Positions 24,199 to 33,394 of a stretch of DNA of 64,000 nt are shown here, piece by piece (the stretch's first letter is position 1; each line of letters starts with the position of its first letter). The translations under genes were made by a program, and so were the position numbers. Under the pieces are notes generated by a model, which saw nothing but the letters and a program-made list of their open reading frames with translations, was not told the DNA's origin and did no database searches. The stretch comes from Dongia_B soli (GTDB taxonomy: Bacteria; Pseudomonadota; Alphaproteobacteria; Dongiales; Dongiaceae), in NCBI RefSeq assembly GCF_034044715.1, contig NZ_JAXCLW010000003.1, positions 434,001 to 498,000 on the forward strand, read 5' to 3'.

Positions 24199-24220
24199 GC
24201 TGTTTTTGGGTTAACGAATT

Positions 24221-24694
24221 ATGTCAAAAATCCCGATGACGGCCGACGGTTTCGTCCGTCTGGAAGACGAATTGAAGCATTTAAAATCGGTCGAACGGCC
24301 GGCGATCATTCGCGCCATCGCCGAAGCCCGCGAGCACGGTGATCTCAGCGAAAATGCTGAATATCATGCGGCCCGCGAGCGACAAAGCTTCATCGAAGGC
24401 CGGGTAATGGAACTGGAAGACAAGATCAGCCGGGCAGAAATAATCGACGTCTCGAAACTCTCCGGCAAACAGGTCAAGTTCGGCGCCACCGTCACCCTGA
24501 TCGACGAGGACACGGAAGAAAAAGCCGTCTACCAGATCGTCGGCGAAGACGAAGCCGATATCAAATTGAAGCGTCTGGCCATCACCGCGCCGCTGGCCCG
24601 CGCCCTCGTGGGCAAGTCGGTCGGGGATTCCGTGGAGGTCTCCACGCCTGGTGGCTCCAAGAGCTATGAGATCTCCAAAGTGGTCTTCAAGTAA
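24221..24694 (+). CDS. greA: Transcription elongation factor GreA
   Basis: 157 residues, the normal length. It has an N-terminal antiparallel coiled coil (REHGDLSENAEYHAARE with the catalytic acidic tip residues) and a C-terminal FKBP-like domain (ITAPLARALVGKSVGD). GreA binds the secondary channel of RNA polymerase and stimulates cleavage of backtracked transcripts. The ATG start has only a weak Shine-Dalgarno. It has its own leader and a strong terminator, so it is separate from carAB. Confidence 0.96.
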   Translation: MSKIPMTADGFVRLEDELKHLKSVERPAIIRAIAEAREHGDLSENAEYHAARERQSFIEGRVMELEDKISRAEIIDVSKLSGKQVKFGATVTLIDEDTEEKAVYQIVGEDEADIKLKRLAITAPLARALVGKSVGDSVEVSTPGGSKSYEISKVVFK

Positions 24695-24717
24695 GCGCAC
24701 CACATTGTCGCAGACGG

Positions 24718-24747
24718 AAAGGCCGGTGCCCGAAGCACCGGCCTTTT
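24718..24747 (+). terminator. greA Rho-independent terminator
   Basis: AAAGGCCGGTGC pairs with GCACCGGCCTTT around a CCGAA-type loop and ends in TTTTT. Confidence 0.85.
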
Positions 24748-24804
24748 TGCTGTCGGCGATCAAATCGGCGTAAGATAAAACGGAACCGGCCGAAGGGGGC
24801 AGCG

Positions 24805-25281
24805 ATGACACAGACAACCATCATCATCCGGATGGCAAGCCAGGTGGATCACCCTTTCATCTTCAGCCTATCGACGCGCCTTGCCATGGTGGCGCAATTG
24901 CCGGGACGCAGCGAAGGCGAATTGCAGGCCTTCCAGGACCGCCATATGCAGACTGCTTTAGCAACGCCGATATCAGGCGCCGTCACGCTGGTTGCAGCCA
25001 TGCCGAGCGGTCCCGTCCTGGGCTTCATTCATCTCGAACCGGGACCGGATCCGGTAACGGCGGAACCGGCCGGCTACGTTTCCATGTTGGCTGTGGTGCC
25101 GGAAGCCGAAGGTCAGGGCATCGCCCGGCAATTGATGACGGCGGCCGAGGAATGGGCGCGAGAACAAGGCTATCGCTGCCTCAGTCTCGATGTCTTCGCC
25201 AGCAATGAACGCGCCCGGCGCTTCTATGACCTGCTCGGCTATGACGAGGATTCGGTGAAGCTTTACAAGCTGCTGAAATGA
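24805..25281 (+). CDS. GNAT-family N-acetyltransferase
   Basis: 158 residues making one GNAT fold. The acetyl-CoA-binding motif A is VVPEAEGQGIARQLM, followed by LSLDVFASNERARRFYDLLGY. These enzymes move an acetyl group from acetyl-CoA to an amine; the substrate is not predictable. An AGGGGGC run lies ahead of the ATG. It is a single gene convergent with the cupin gene. Confidence 0.88.
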   Translation: MTQTTIIIRMASQVDHPFIFSLSTRLAMVAQLPGRSEGELQAFQDRHMQTALATPISGAVTLVAAMPSGPVLGFIHLEPGPDPVTAEPAGYVSMLAVVPEAEGQGIARQLMTAAEEWAREQGYRCLSLDVFASNERARRFYDLLGYDEDSVKLYKLLK

Positions 25282-25288
25282 CTCTGTC

Positions 25289-25600
25289 TCAGACGCTGCC
25301 TGCCCGCTCGATCACCAGGATGCGCGCCGCACCGACCGGATGTGCGACATGCGCGTCCCCGGCTTCGGCATAAAAAATATCGCCGACTTCCAGGCGAACC
25401 ACATGCCCGCCTGACGCATCCCGGTAATGCATGTCGATGATGCCATCGACCACCGCAAAGACTTCCTGCCCATCATTGACATGCCATTCATAGGGCCGGT
25501 CGGTCCAATGCAAGCGGACACTGATGCCGTCCAGCACGGCGATATCCCGAGCACCCCAGGCACGATCGGCGGTAAAATCGGCCGCTCGAAACAGCTTCAT
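25289..25600 (-). CDS. Small cupin-domain protein
   Basis: 103 residues forming a single cupin barrel. HVNDGQEVFAVVDG and GDIFYAEAGDAHVAHP supply candidate metal ligands (His, Glu, His). Single-domain cupins bind a metal and may be enzymes or small-molecule sensors; no specific role can be given. It converges with the GNAT gene and ends 7 bp from it. Confidence 0.82.
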   Translation of the reverse strand: MKLFRAADFTADRAWGARDIAVLDGISVRLHWTDRPYEWHVNDGQEVFAVVDGIIDMHYRDASGGHVVRLEVGDIFYAEAGDAHVAHPVGAARILVIERAGSV

Positions 25601-25774
25601 CTCAACTTCACGGCTATTGTCGTATCGATCCAGCTAAACCGCTTCGAGGTCCGTTGGCAAGGACAGACAAGCCGCAAAATCGGACATGGAAAGATCGCGC
25701 CGCAACGGGCTTTTCAGATCATCCTGGACGCTCTAGGCTTCGCCCGCATCAGTCCATAATGAAGGCCGACGGAC

Positions 25775-26125
25775 ATGACCGCCACCATCTACGGGATCAA
25801 GAGCTGCGATACGATGAAAAAGGCCATGTCCTGGCTGAACGACCATCAGGTCGATTACCGCTTCCATGATTACAAGATTGCCGGCATCGACGAGGCGCAT
25901 CTGAAACGCTGGTGCGACAAGCTTGGTTGGGAGACCGTCCTCAACCGGGCCGGAACCACTTTTCGCAAGCTGCCCGACGCGGCCAAGCAGAACCTGGATC
26001 GAGCCAAGGCGATCTCGCTGATGCTGGATCAGCCTTCAATGATCAAACGGCCGGTACTTGACCTCGGCACGGCGCTGCTGATCGGATTCAAGCCGGACGC
26101 CTATGTCAAGGCATTTGGCAAGTAG
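25775..26125 (+). CDS. ArsC-like reductase, YffB family (Spx/ArsC fold)
   Basis: 116 residues. It begins with a thioredoxin-like strand and YGIKSCDTMKKAMSWL, holding a single catalytic-type cysteine, as in YffB. RAGTTFRKL and RPVLDLGTALLIGF are conserved in the same family. YffB proteins have a glutathione-dependent thiol reductase fold, but their physiological role is unclear. AAGG lies ahead of the ATG. Its stop is 7 bp from the convergent ubiD-family gene. Confidence 0.88.
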   Translation: MTATIYGIKSCDTMKKAMSWLNDHQVDYRFHDYKIAGIDEAHLKRWCDKLGWETVLNRAGTTFRKLPDAAKQNLDRAKAISLMLDQPSMIKRPVLDLGTALLIGFKPDAYVKAFGK

Positions 26126-26132
26126 ACGGCTT

Positions 26133-27641
26133 CTATTTCCAGATCGGCTTGCCGCTGCCCGGCAGGCCATAGCTGGACCACTTACGCGTAACGAGATCGA
26201 CGACGTCATCAGACATACGGATTTTCTCGCCCCATTCGCGCTTGGTTTCCGGCGGCCATTTATTGGTGGCATCAAGGCCGATCTTGCCGCCGAGGCCGCT
26301 TTCCGGTGAGGCGAAATCGAGGTAATCGATCGGCGTTCCCTCGATCACCGTGATGTCGCGGGCCGGATCCATGCGGGTGGACATGGCCCACATCACATCC
26401 TTCCAGTCCCGCGCATTGATATCGTCATCCACCACGATGACGAATTTCGTATACATGAACTGGCGCAGGAAGGACCAGACGCCCATCATCACCCGCTTCG
26501 CATGGCCGGGATAGGCCTTCTTCATCGACACCACGGCGATGCGATAGGAGCAGCCCTCCGGCGGCAGCCAGAAATCGACGATCTCCGGAAACTGCTGTGT
26601 CAGCAGCGGAATGAAGACCTCGTTGAGCGCTTCGCCCAGCACCGATGGCTCATCGGGCGGCCGACCGGTGAAGGTCGAAAGATAGATCGGATCGCGCCGC
26701 ATGGTGACGGCAGTAACGGTGAAAACCGGGAATTGTTCGACTGAGTTGTAATAGCCGGTATGGTCGCCATAGGGACCCTCGTCGCGATAATCGGTCAGCG
26801 ACACATGGCCTTCCAGCACGATTTCAGCCGTCGCCGGCACCTTCAGCGGCACCGTTTTGCAATCAACCAGCTCAACCTTGCGGCCGCGCAGCAGGCCGGC
26901 GAACTGGTATTCGGACACGGTTTCCGGCACCGGCGTCACCGCCGCCAAGATGGTGCCGGGATCGGCGCCGATCACCGCCGCCGCCGGCAGCGGTTCCGGC
27001 TTCTCAGCCTTCCAGCGGGCATGATGGAGTGCCCCGCCGCGATGCTTCAACCACCGCATCAGCGTCTGATTCTTGTTCAGCAACTGCATGCGGTAGATGC
27101 CGAGGTTGTAATTATCCTCGCGTTTTTTGCTCGGCCCCTTCGTCACCACCAGCGGCCAGGTGATCAGCGGCGCCGGTTCCCCGGGCCAGCAGCCCTGGAT
27201 CGGCAACTTCGTCAGATCGAGATCATCGCCTTGGAGCACAATGTCCTGGCACGCGCCATAGCTGACCGTTTTCGGATGCATCGCCATGACGGTTTTCAGG
27301 AGCGGCAGCATTTCCAACGCTTCGCGCCAGCCCCCGGGCGGTTCCGGCTGCTTCAGAAAGGCCAGCGTTTCGCCGATCTGCCGCAACTGGTCGGGCTCGC
27401 GTTCCATGCCCCAGGCGACGCGCTGCACCGTGCCGAAGAGATTGACCAGGACCGGCATGTCATAGCGCTTGCCATCCTTGCTGATCGGATTTTCAAAAAG
27501 GACTGCCGGCCCCTGTTCGGCCAGCAGGCGCGTTTGAATCTCGGTCATCTCCAGATGGGGATCGACCGGCACCGAGACGCGCCGCAACTGGCCGGCCTGT
27601 TCAAGGCGGGTCAGAAATTCGCGCAGCGAGTCATAGGACAT
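26133..27641 (-). CDS. UbiD-family decarboxylase
   Basis: 502 residues, full family length. Conserved blocks include YGACQDIVLQGDDLDLTKLP, the prenylated-FMN site region YNLGIYRMQLL, and EGPYGDHTGYYN. UbiD enzymes use prenyl-FMN from UbiX to decarboxylate aromatic or unsaturated acids; in ubiquinone synthesis the substrate is polyprenyl-hydroxybenzoate. Assignment as true UbiD is likely but other substrates are possible. It lies 20 bp after argJ on the same strand. Confidence 0.9.
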   Translation of the reverse strand: MSYDSLREFLTRLEQAGQLRRVSVPVDPHLEMTEIQTRLLAEQGPAVLFENPISKDGKRYDMPVLVNLFGTVQRVAWGMEREPDQLRQIGETLAFLKQPEPPGGWREALEMLPLLKTVMAMHPKTVSYGACQDIVLQGDDLDLTKLPIQGCWPGEPAPLITWPLVVTKGPSKKREDNYNLGIYRMQLLNKNQTLMRWLKHRGGALHHARWKAEKPEPLPAAAVIGADPGTILAAVTPVPETVSEYQFAGLLRGRKVELVDCKTVPLKVPATAEIVLEGHVSLTDYRDEGPYGDHTGYYNSVEQFPVFTVTAVTMRRDPIYLSTFTGRPPDEPSVLGEALNEVFIPLLTQQFPEIVDFWLPPEGCSYRIAVVSMKKAYPGHAKRVMMGVWSFLRQFMYTKFVIVVDDDINARDWKDVMWAMSTRMDPARDITVIEGTPIDYLDFASPESGLGGKIGLDATNKWPPETKREWGEKIRMSDDVVDLVTRKWSSYGLPGSGKPIWK

Positions 27642-27661
27642 GACGGATCGAAGCCTCCAGC

Positions 27662-28897
27662 TTACGAACGGTAATCGGCATTGATCTCGATATAGCGATG
27701 GGTGAGATCGCAGGTCCAGATCCGGGCCTTGCCAGTACCGACGCCGACATCGACCGCAATGTGGACTTCCTGACCCTTGATATGCTTGGCGACTGGTGCC
27801 TCATCATAATCCCGCCGGCGCTGGCCGTTGCGGGTGATTTCTACCCCACCGATGCTGATCGACAGCTTGTCGCGATCAGCCTTTTCACCGGCTTTGCCGA
27901 CAGCGGCGACCACGCGACCCCAATTGGCATCTTCGCCGGCGATCGCCGTCTTCACCAGCGGCGAATTGCCGACCGCCAACCCGATCCGCCGGGCCGCAGC
28001 GGCGCTGGCCGCGCCGGTGATGTCGATCGTCACCAGCTTTTGCGCGCCCTCGCCGTCCTTGACCACCTGGATCGCCAAGTCCTGCAGCAGGTCTTCAAGC
28101 TTCTCCCGGAAGTCCTTCAACAGCCGGTCGCCGGCCGAAACCGGTTTCGGATGTTTTGCCCCCTGGCCGGTTGCAACCAGCAGCAGCGTATCGCTGGTCG
28201 AGGTGTCGCCATCGACGGTGATGCTGTTGAACGACCGGTCTGCGCCGCGCGTCAGCAAGCTCTGCAGGATATCGGCCGGGATCTTCGCGTCGGTGGCGAC
28301 AAAGGCCAGCATGGTCGCCATATCAGGGGCGATCATGCCTGAGCCCTTGCAGAAACCGTTGATGGTGACCGTGGCATCGCCGATTTGGGCGGTGCGGGTC
28401 GCCAATTTCGGAAAGGTATCTGTCGTCATGATTGCCGCGGCAGCTTCGGCCCAGCCATCGGCCTTCAACGATTTGATGATGGCCGGCAGTTTGCCCGTAA
28501 TACGCTCATCCGGCAGGGGTTCGCCGATTACCCCGGTCGAAGCGATATAGACCTCACTGGATTTGCAGCCTAAAGCCGCCGCCGTTGCCTTGACACTGCG
28601 ATCGACCGATTGAATGCCGGCTTTTCCGGTAAAAGCATTAGCATTGCCGGCATTGACGAGAATTGCCCGTGCTTTTCCCGATTTCAGGTTCTTCCGGCAC
28701 AAATCGATGGGTGCCGAGCGGGTCAGCGATTTGGTCAGAACGCCGGCGATCGTGCTCCCCGGGGTCAGTTCCATCAGCATGACATCCGGCCGCCCCTTAT
28801 AGCGGATGTTACATTCGAACCCGGCGAGACGGACACCGGCGACCGGCGGCAAAGCCGGCACCGTTTCCGGTGCCAGCGGCGAAATCGAATGGGCCAT
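27662..28897 (-). CDS. argJ: Arginine biosynthesis bifunctional protein ArgJ
   Basis: 411 residues. ArgJ transfers the acetyl group from N-acetylornithine to glutamate, and in bifunctional forms also acetylates glutamate with acetyl-CoA. The self-cleavage site KGSGMIAPDMATMLAF is present, with Thr195 as the N-terminal nucleophile of the beta chain. The ATG at 28897 is preceded by GAGGGGG; a TTG further upstream is less likely. It follows the parvulin gene by 88 bp, a pairing often found next to secA in alphaproteobacteria. Confidence 0.94.
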   Translation of the reverse strand: MAHSISPLAPETVPALPPVAGVRLAGFECNIRYKGRPDVMLMELTPGSTIAGVLTKSLTRSAPIDLCRKNLKSGKARAILVNAGNANAFTGKAGIQSVDRSVKATAAALGCKSSEVYIASTGVIGEPLPDERITGKLPAIIKSLKADGWAEAAAAIMTTDTFPKLATRTAQIGDATVTINGFCKGSGMIAPDMATMLAFVATDAKIPADILQSLLTRGADRSFNSITVDGDTSTSDTLLLVATGQGAKHPKPVSAGDRLLKDFREKLEDLLQDLAIQVVKDGEGAQKLVTIDITGAASAAAARRIGLAVGNSPLVKTAIAGEDANWGRVVAAVGKAGEKADRDKLSISIGGVEITRNGQRRRDYDEAPVAKHIKGQEVHIAVDVGVGTGKARIWTCDLTHRYIEINADYRS

Positions 28898-28985
28898 GGC
28901 GATGATCCCCCTCAACCAATCAATCGCGGACGTCAGGAGCTGGTGCCGCGGCCTGATCAGCCGCGGCTAAACTTGGCGGTATGAG

Positions 28986-29915
28986 TTATTGCGCTTTCGG
29001 CGTTCCGTCCGGGTTGAATACCTCGACCTTTGCCTTGGCGCGAAGATCCGCCACCTGCTGCTGTACCGCCTCTTCGGATAGGAGCTGCCGGATTTGATCT
29101 CTTTCGGCGTCGAGGGCCGGAGGTGTCTGTTTGCGGCGATCTTCAACCTTGATGACATGCCAGCCGAACTGGCTCTGGACCGGCTTCTGGCTGATTTCGC
29201 CCGGCTTCATGGCAAAGGCGGCATCGCCAAATTCTTTTACCATGGCGTCCTGGGTGAAGAAGCCGAGCTCGCCGCCGTTCACGGCACTGCCCTTATCGAT
29301 CGACTTCTCTTTCGCGATCTTGGCGAAATCGCCGCCCTTCTTGAGCTGGGCGATGATTTTGCTCGCTTCAGCTTCGGTTTTTACCAGAATATGCGACGCC
29401 TTGACCTCGTCTTGCGGCGGATGATCCTTCAGATTCTGCTCGTAGCGCGCCTTGATGGCTTCATCGGTCACCTTCTCCTTCAGCAGGCGGGTGATCAGCA
29501 CTTGGCGGATGGCCTCATCCTCCAGGCGAGCCATGATGGCCTTCACTTCCGGGTCGTCCTGCAGCTTCTCGCTGCGCCCCTGATCGGCCAACAGTCTCAG
29601 CCCGATCAGACGGTCCGTGAGCTGCGGGAAAAGCTGATCAATATTGGCCTTGAGCTGGGGTGGCAGGCTCTCTGCCGAGTCGATGACATCCTGACGGGTG
29701 ATATCCTGGCCATTGATCTTGGCCACCACGGTCTTGGGATCGATCGCCTTCGTCTCGGTTGTGCTGTCACCGGTGGGCGGAGTCGCAGGTTGGGCATCCT
29801 GCGCCAGAGCAGCGGCGGTCGGGAAAAGCACGACAGCCAGGGCAATGCTGGCCGTCAGCGGCGCCGCCAGCAGGGCGGCGCGGCGGAAACTGGCAATCAA
29901 GGTCGGATGAGACAT
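28986..29915 (-). CDS. Periplasmic peptidyl-prolyl isomerase, parvulin (PpiC/PrsA-like)
   Basis: 309 residues. An N-terminal signal peptide runs to about residue 38 (ending ALAQD), followed by a Pro/Thr-rich linker. A helical chaperone segment precedes a parvulin rotamase domain (VKASHILVKTEAEASKI ... GELGFFTQDAMVKEF ... SQFGWHVIKVEDRR). It should assist folding of secreted or outer-membrane proteins. It is divergent from secA. Confidence 0.92.
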   Translation of the reverse strand: MSHPTLIASFRRAALLAAPLTASIALAVVLFPTAAALAQDAQPATPPTGDSTTETKAIDPKTVVAKINGQDITRQDVIDSAESLPPQLKANIDQLFPQLTDRLIGLRLLADQGRSEKLQDDPEVKAIMARLEDEAIRQVLITRLLKEKVTDEAIKARYEQNLKDHPPQDEVKASHILVKTEAEASKIIAQLKKGGDFAKIAKEKSIDKGSAVNGGELGFFTQDAMVKEFGDAAFAMKPGEISQKPVQSQFGWHVIKVEDRRKQTPPALDAERDQIRQLLSEEAVQQQVADLRAKAKVEVFNPDGTPKAQ

Positions 29916-30065
29916 GTCGATCCTTATCGATAAATGGGCGCCTATTCCTTGATATCATTGCTTTTTCAAGGCGACCGCTGGCGCGGTCCGGCGGCCGGCA
30001 TCTTGCCCCGAGCCCGCCCATGGTACAAGCGGAAAGGCCCGGCCTCACGACAAAATCAGCCCAAG

Positions 30066-30094
30066 TTGACAGTCGGATGCTGCGGACCTATCTG
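30066..30094 (+). promoter_or_regulatory. Candidate sigma-70 promoter of secA
   Basis: A consensus TTGACA (30066-30071) is followed 17 bp later by TATCTG, about 45 bp ahead of the secA ATG. The -10 box matches only its first half. Confidence 0.5.
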
Positions 30095-30138
30095 TTTCCG
30101 CATCCAATGTGGAAAAATCTGAGAAAATCGAGGTTTGC

Positions 30139-32802
30139 ATGTTCGCCGCCCTTGCCAAGCGGATCTTCGGATCGGCCAGTGATCGCTTTATCAAGGGCCT
30201 CCATAAGACAGTTGCGGAGATCAATGACCTTGAGTCCCAGCTCAAGGTATTAAGCGATGACGAATTAAAGGCCCGGACCGGCTGGCTGCGTGAACGCCTG
30301 GCTAAGGGCGAGGAGCTGGACGACATCCTGCCGGATGCCTTTGCGACCATGCGCGAAGCCGCATTGCGGGTCATGGGCCAACGCCACTACGACGTGCAGC
30401 TCATGGGCGGCATCGTCCTGCATCAGGGCCGCATCTCGGAAATGAAGACCGGCGAAGGCAAGACGCTCGTGGCTACCCTGGCGGTCTATTTGAATGCCCT
30501 GGATGGCAAGGGCGTGCATGTCGTCACCGTCAACGACTATCTCGCCAAGCGTGACGCCGAATGGATGGGACAGGTCTATCGTTTCCTCGGCCTCACCGTT
30601 GGCACGATTGTCCACGGCATGACCGACCCGGAACGACGCCAGGCCTATGCCTGTGACATCACCTACGGCACCAACAACGAATTCGGCTTCGACTATCTGC
30701 GCGACAACATGAAGTTCCGCCTGGAAGACATGGTCCAGCGCAGTTTCAATTACGCGATCGTCGACGAAGTCGATTCGATCTTGATCGACGAAGCGCGGAC
30801 GCCGCTGATCATTTCCGGTCCCACGGAAGACAATTCGGAACTCTATACCAAGGTCGACAAGCTCATCCCGCATCTGGCCGAGGCTGACTATGAGAAGGAC
30901 GAGAAGTCCCGTCATGTCACGCTGACCGAAGAAGGCACCGAACATATCGAGCAGTTGTTGCGCGGGTCCGGCCTGCTGAACCAGGGAACGCTCTACGACG
31001 TGCAGAATATCGGTCTGGTCCACCACGTCAACCAAGCCTTGCGCGCCCATAAACTGTTCAGCCGCGATGTCGACTATATCGTGAAGGACGACAAGGTCGT
31101 TATCATCGATGAATTTACCGGCCGAATGATGGAAGGCCGCCGCTATTCCGAAGGCCTGCATCAGGGGCTGGAAGCGAAGGAAGGCGTATCGATCCAGAAC
31201 GAAAATCAGACCCTGGCTTCGATCACCTTCCAAAACTATTTCCGGCTCTATCCGAAGCTTGCCGGCATGACCGGCACGGCGATGACCGAAGCGCCGGAAT
31301 TCTCCGAAATCTACAATCTCGACGTGATCGAGATCCCGACCAATGTGCCCGTCAAGCGCGACGATCAGCATGACCAGGTTTTCCGCACGGCCAAGGAAAA
31401 ATACCAGGCCATCGTCGACCTGATCGGGGAATGCCGGGACCGTCAGCAGCCGGTTCTGGTCGGCACCGTTTCGATCGAAAAATCGGAAATGCTGTCGGAC
31501 TTCTTAAAGAAGAAGAAGATTCCGCATGCAGTGCTCAATGCCCGCTACCACGAGCAAGAAGCTTACATCATCGCCGATGCCGGCGTGCCCGGTGCTGTCA
31601 CCATCGCCACGAATATGGCCGGCCGTGGTACTGATATTCAGCTCGGCGGCAATTTGCAGATGCGCATCGAACGGGAAACCGCCGAGATCGCCGACGACGC
31701 CGCGCGAGAGAAGAAAACCGCCGAGATCAAGGCCGATGTCGCGGCGAAGAAGGAAGTCGCTCTTCAGGCCGGCGGCCTTTTCGTCATCGGCACCGAGCGT
31801 CATGAAAGCCGCCGGATCGACAACCAGTTGCGTGGCCGCTCCGGCCGCCAGGGCGATCCTGGCGCATCGCGTTTCTTCCTGTCACTGGAAGACGACCTCA
31901 TGCGCATCTTCGGTTCCGAGCGCATGGATACGATGCTAAAGCGCCTGGGTCTCGAAGAGGGCGAAGCGATCGTCCATCCATGGATCAACAAGGCGCTGGA
32001 AAAGGCGCAGCAGAAAGTCGAAGCACGCAACTTCGACATCCGTAAGAACCTGCTGAAGTTCGACGATGTGATGAACGATCAACGCAAGGTGATTTACGAA
32101 CAGCGCCGCGATTTGATGCAGGCGGAAGACCTGAAAGAAGAAGTCACCGCCATGCGCCACGAAGTGGCCAATGACCTCATCGCGCGCTACATCCCGGAAA
32201 AGGCCTTCGCCGAACAGTGGGATACGGCCGGCTTGCATGAGGAAGTCTTGCGCATCTTCAACCTCAACCTGCCTTTCGCCGATTGGGCGCAAGAGGAGGG
32301 GATCGTCAATGAAGCGATGCGCAACCGCCTGATCGATGCGATCGATCGCAAGATGGCGGAAAAGGCGGCGAATTTCGGACCCGAGATTCTGCGCATGGCG
32401 GAGAAATCGCTGCTGATGCAGATCCTTGATCAAAGCTGGAAAGAGCATCTGTTAGCCCTCGACCATCTGCGCCACGGCATTGGCCTGCGCGCTTACGGTC
32501 AACGCGATCCGCTGAACGAATACAAGCGCGAGGCCTTTGAGATGTTTGAAGCGATGCTGGCGCGCCTGCGCGAGCAGGTGACGCTGGTCCTGTCGCATAT
32601 CGAGATTCGCGCCGAGGAAGAACTGCAAACGGAAGCTGTCCAGCAGCCGGGTCATACGATGCCGCCGGCACCGGCCGCAGCGCAGCCGATTGACGGCGTC
32701 GATCCCAACGATCCTGCAACCTGGCGGAAGCTCAGCCGAAATGCCAACTGCCCTTGCGGATCTGGCAAGAAATACAAGCACTGCCATGGCCGATTGGCGT
32801 AA
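30139..32802 (+). CDS. secA: Protein translocase ATPase SecA
   Basis: 887 residues. It has Walker A MKTGEGKTL at about 102-110, IVDEVDSILIDEARTPLI, the NMAGRGTDI motif, and at the C-terminus the SEC-C zinc motif CPCGSGKKYKHCHG. SecA drives preproteins through SecYEG. ATG 30139 has GAGG 6 nt upstream; a GTG at 30109 would add ten residues without support. Confidence 0.97.
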   Translation: MFAALAKRIFGSASDRFIKGLHKTVAEINDLESQLKVLSDDELKARTGWLRERLAKGEELDDILPDAFATMREAALRVMGQRHYDVQLMGGIVLHQGRISEMKTGEGKTLVATLAVYLNALDGKGVHVVTVNDYLAKRDAEWMGQVYRFLGLTVGTIVHGMTDPERRQAYACDITYGTNNEFGFDYLRDNMKFRLEDMVQRSFNYAIVDEVDSILIDEARTPLIISGPTEDNSELYTKVDKLIPHLAEADYEKDEKSRHVTLTEEGTEHIEQLLRGSGLLNQGTLYDVQNIGLVHHVNQALRAHKLFSRDVDYIVKDDKVVIIDEFTGRMMEGRRYSEGLHQGLEAKEGVSIQNENQTLASITFQNYFRLYPKLAGMTGTAMTEAPEFSEIYNLDVIEIPTNVPVKRDDQHDQVFRTAKEKYQAIVDLIGECRDRQQPVLVGTVSIEKSEMLSDFLKKKKIPHAVLNARYHEQEAYIIADAGVPGAVTIATNMAGRGTDIQLGGNLQMRIERETAEIADDAAREKKTAEIKADVAAKKEVALQAGGLFVIGTERHESRRIDNQLRGRSGRQGDPGASRFFLSLEDDLMRIFGSERMDTMLKRLGLEEGEAIVHPWINKALEKAQQKVEARNFDIRKNLLKFDDVMNDQRKVIYEQRRDLMQAEDLKEEVTAMRHEVANDLIARYIPEKAFAEQWDTAGLHEEVLRIFNLNLPFADWAQEEGIVNEAMRNRLIDAIDRKMAEKAANFGPEILRMAEKSLLMQILDQSWKEHLLALDHLRHGIGLRAYGQRDPLNEYKREAFEMFEAMLARLREQVTLVLSHIEIRAEEELQTEAVQQPGHTMPPAPAAAQPIDGVDPNDPATWRKLSRNANCPCGSGKKYKHCHGRLA

Positions 32803-32820
32803 GGCAGCTGCTTCAAAACG

Positions 32821-32850
32821 AAAAAGCCCGGCCATTGCGCCGGGCTTTTT
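32821..32850. terminator. Bidirectional terminator between secA and the ICMT-like gene
   Basis: AAAAAGCCCGGC pairs with GCCGGGCTTTTT. Runs of A and T on both sides let it serve both convergent genes. Confidence 0.88.
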
Positions 32851-32872
32851 GTATGACCGGCTTATTCAGGCT

Positions 32873-33394
32873 TCAGTAATTCACGAAGCGCGTGCGCATG
32901 GCCGTTTCTTCCTGTCGAATGCGGACAGCGAGCGGCACGGCGTAGATAACCAAGCCGACAATCAGTGTCGCATAAGCGTGCAGGGCAAGGGCGAAGCCCA
33001 CCAGTTCCGGCAGGATGTTCAGAAAATAATTTGGATGCCGGACCCAGCGGAAAAGCGGATGCGTGACGAGCACGTGATCTGAGGCGATCAACAGCTTCAC
33101 CGTCCAGAAACGGCCCAAGAGGCGCAGCACGACGACAAGCATCGCCATGCCGAAGACATAGAGGATAATACCGATGCCTGAAACGGCATCCAGCTGGGCG
33201 CCGCGGATGCTGCCCTCGACCACCGCTGCCGCATAAAACGCGATATGCGCCAGCATCAGCCAAAGCGAGTTCTTGGCACCGATCTCGATCGCGCCATCCT
33301 TCTTCAAGGCCCGCTCATGGCGAACCGAGATAACGAGCAGAAGAAGCCGAAACAAAACCGCCAGGATGACGAAAAGCACTAACCCGGAATTCAT
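32873..33394 (-). CDS. Isoprenylcysteine carboxyl methyltransferase-like membrane protein
   Basis: 173 residues with four to five membrane helices. LFRWVRHPNYFLNILPE is the SAM-binding RHPxY motif of the ICMT/phospholipid methyltransferase-like family, and the C-terminal EETAMRTRF also fits. In bacteria the methyl acceptor is unknown. Its ATG directly follows the stop codon of the enoyl-CoA hydratase gene (TGA then ATG), so the two are translationally coupled. Confidence 0.85.
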   Translation of the reverse strand: MNSGLVLFVILAVLFRLLLLVISVRHERALKKDGAIEIGAKNSLWLMLAHIAFYAAAVVEGSIRGAQLDAVSGIGIILYVFGMAMLVVVLRLLGRFWTVKLLIASDHVLVTHPLFRWVRHPNYFLNILPELVGFALALHAYATLIVGLVIYAVPLAVRIRQEETAMRTRFVNY

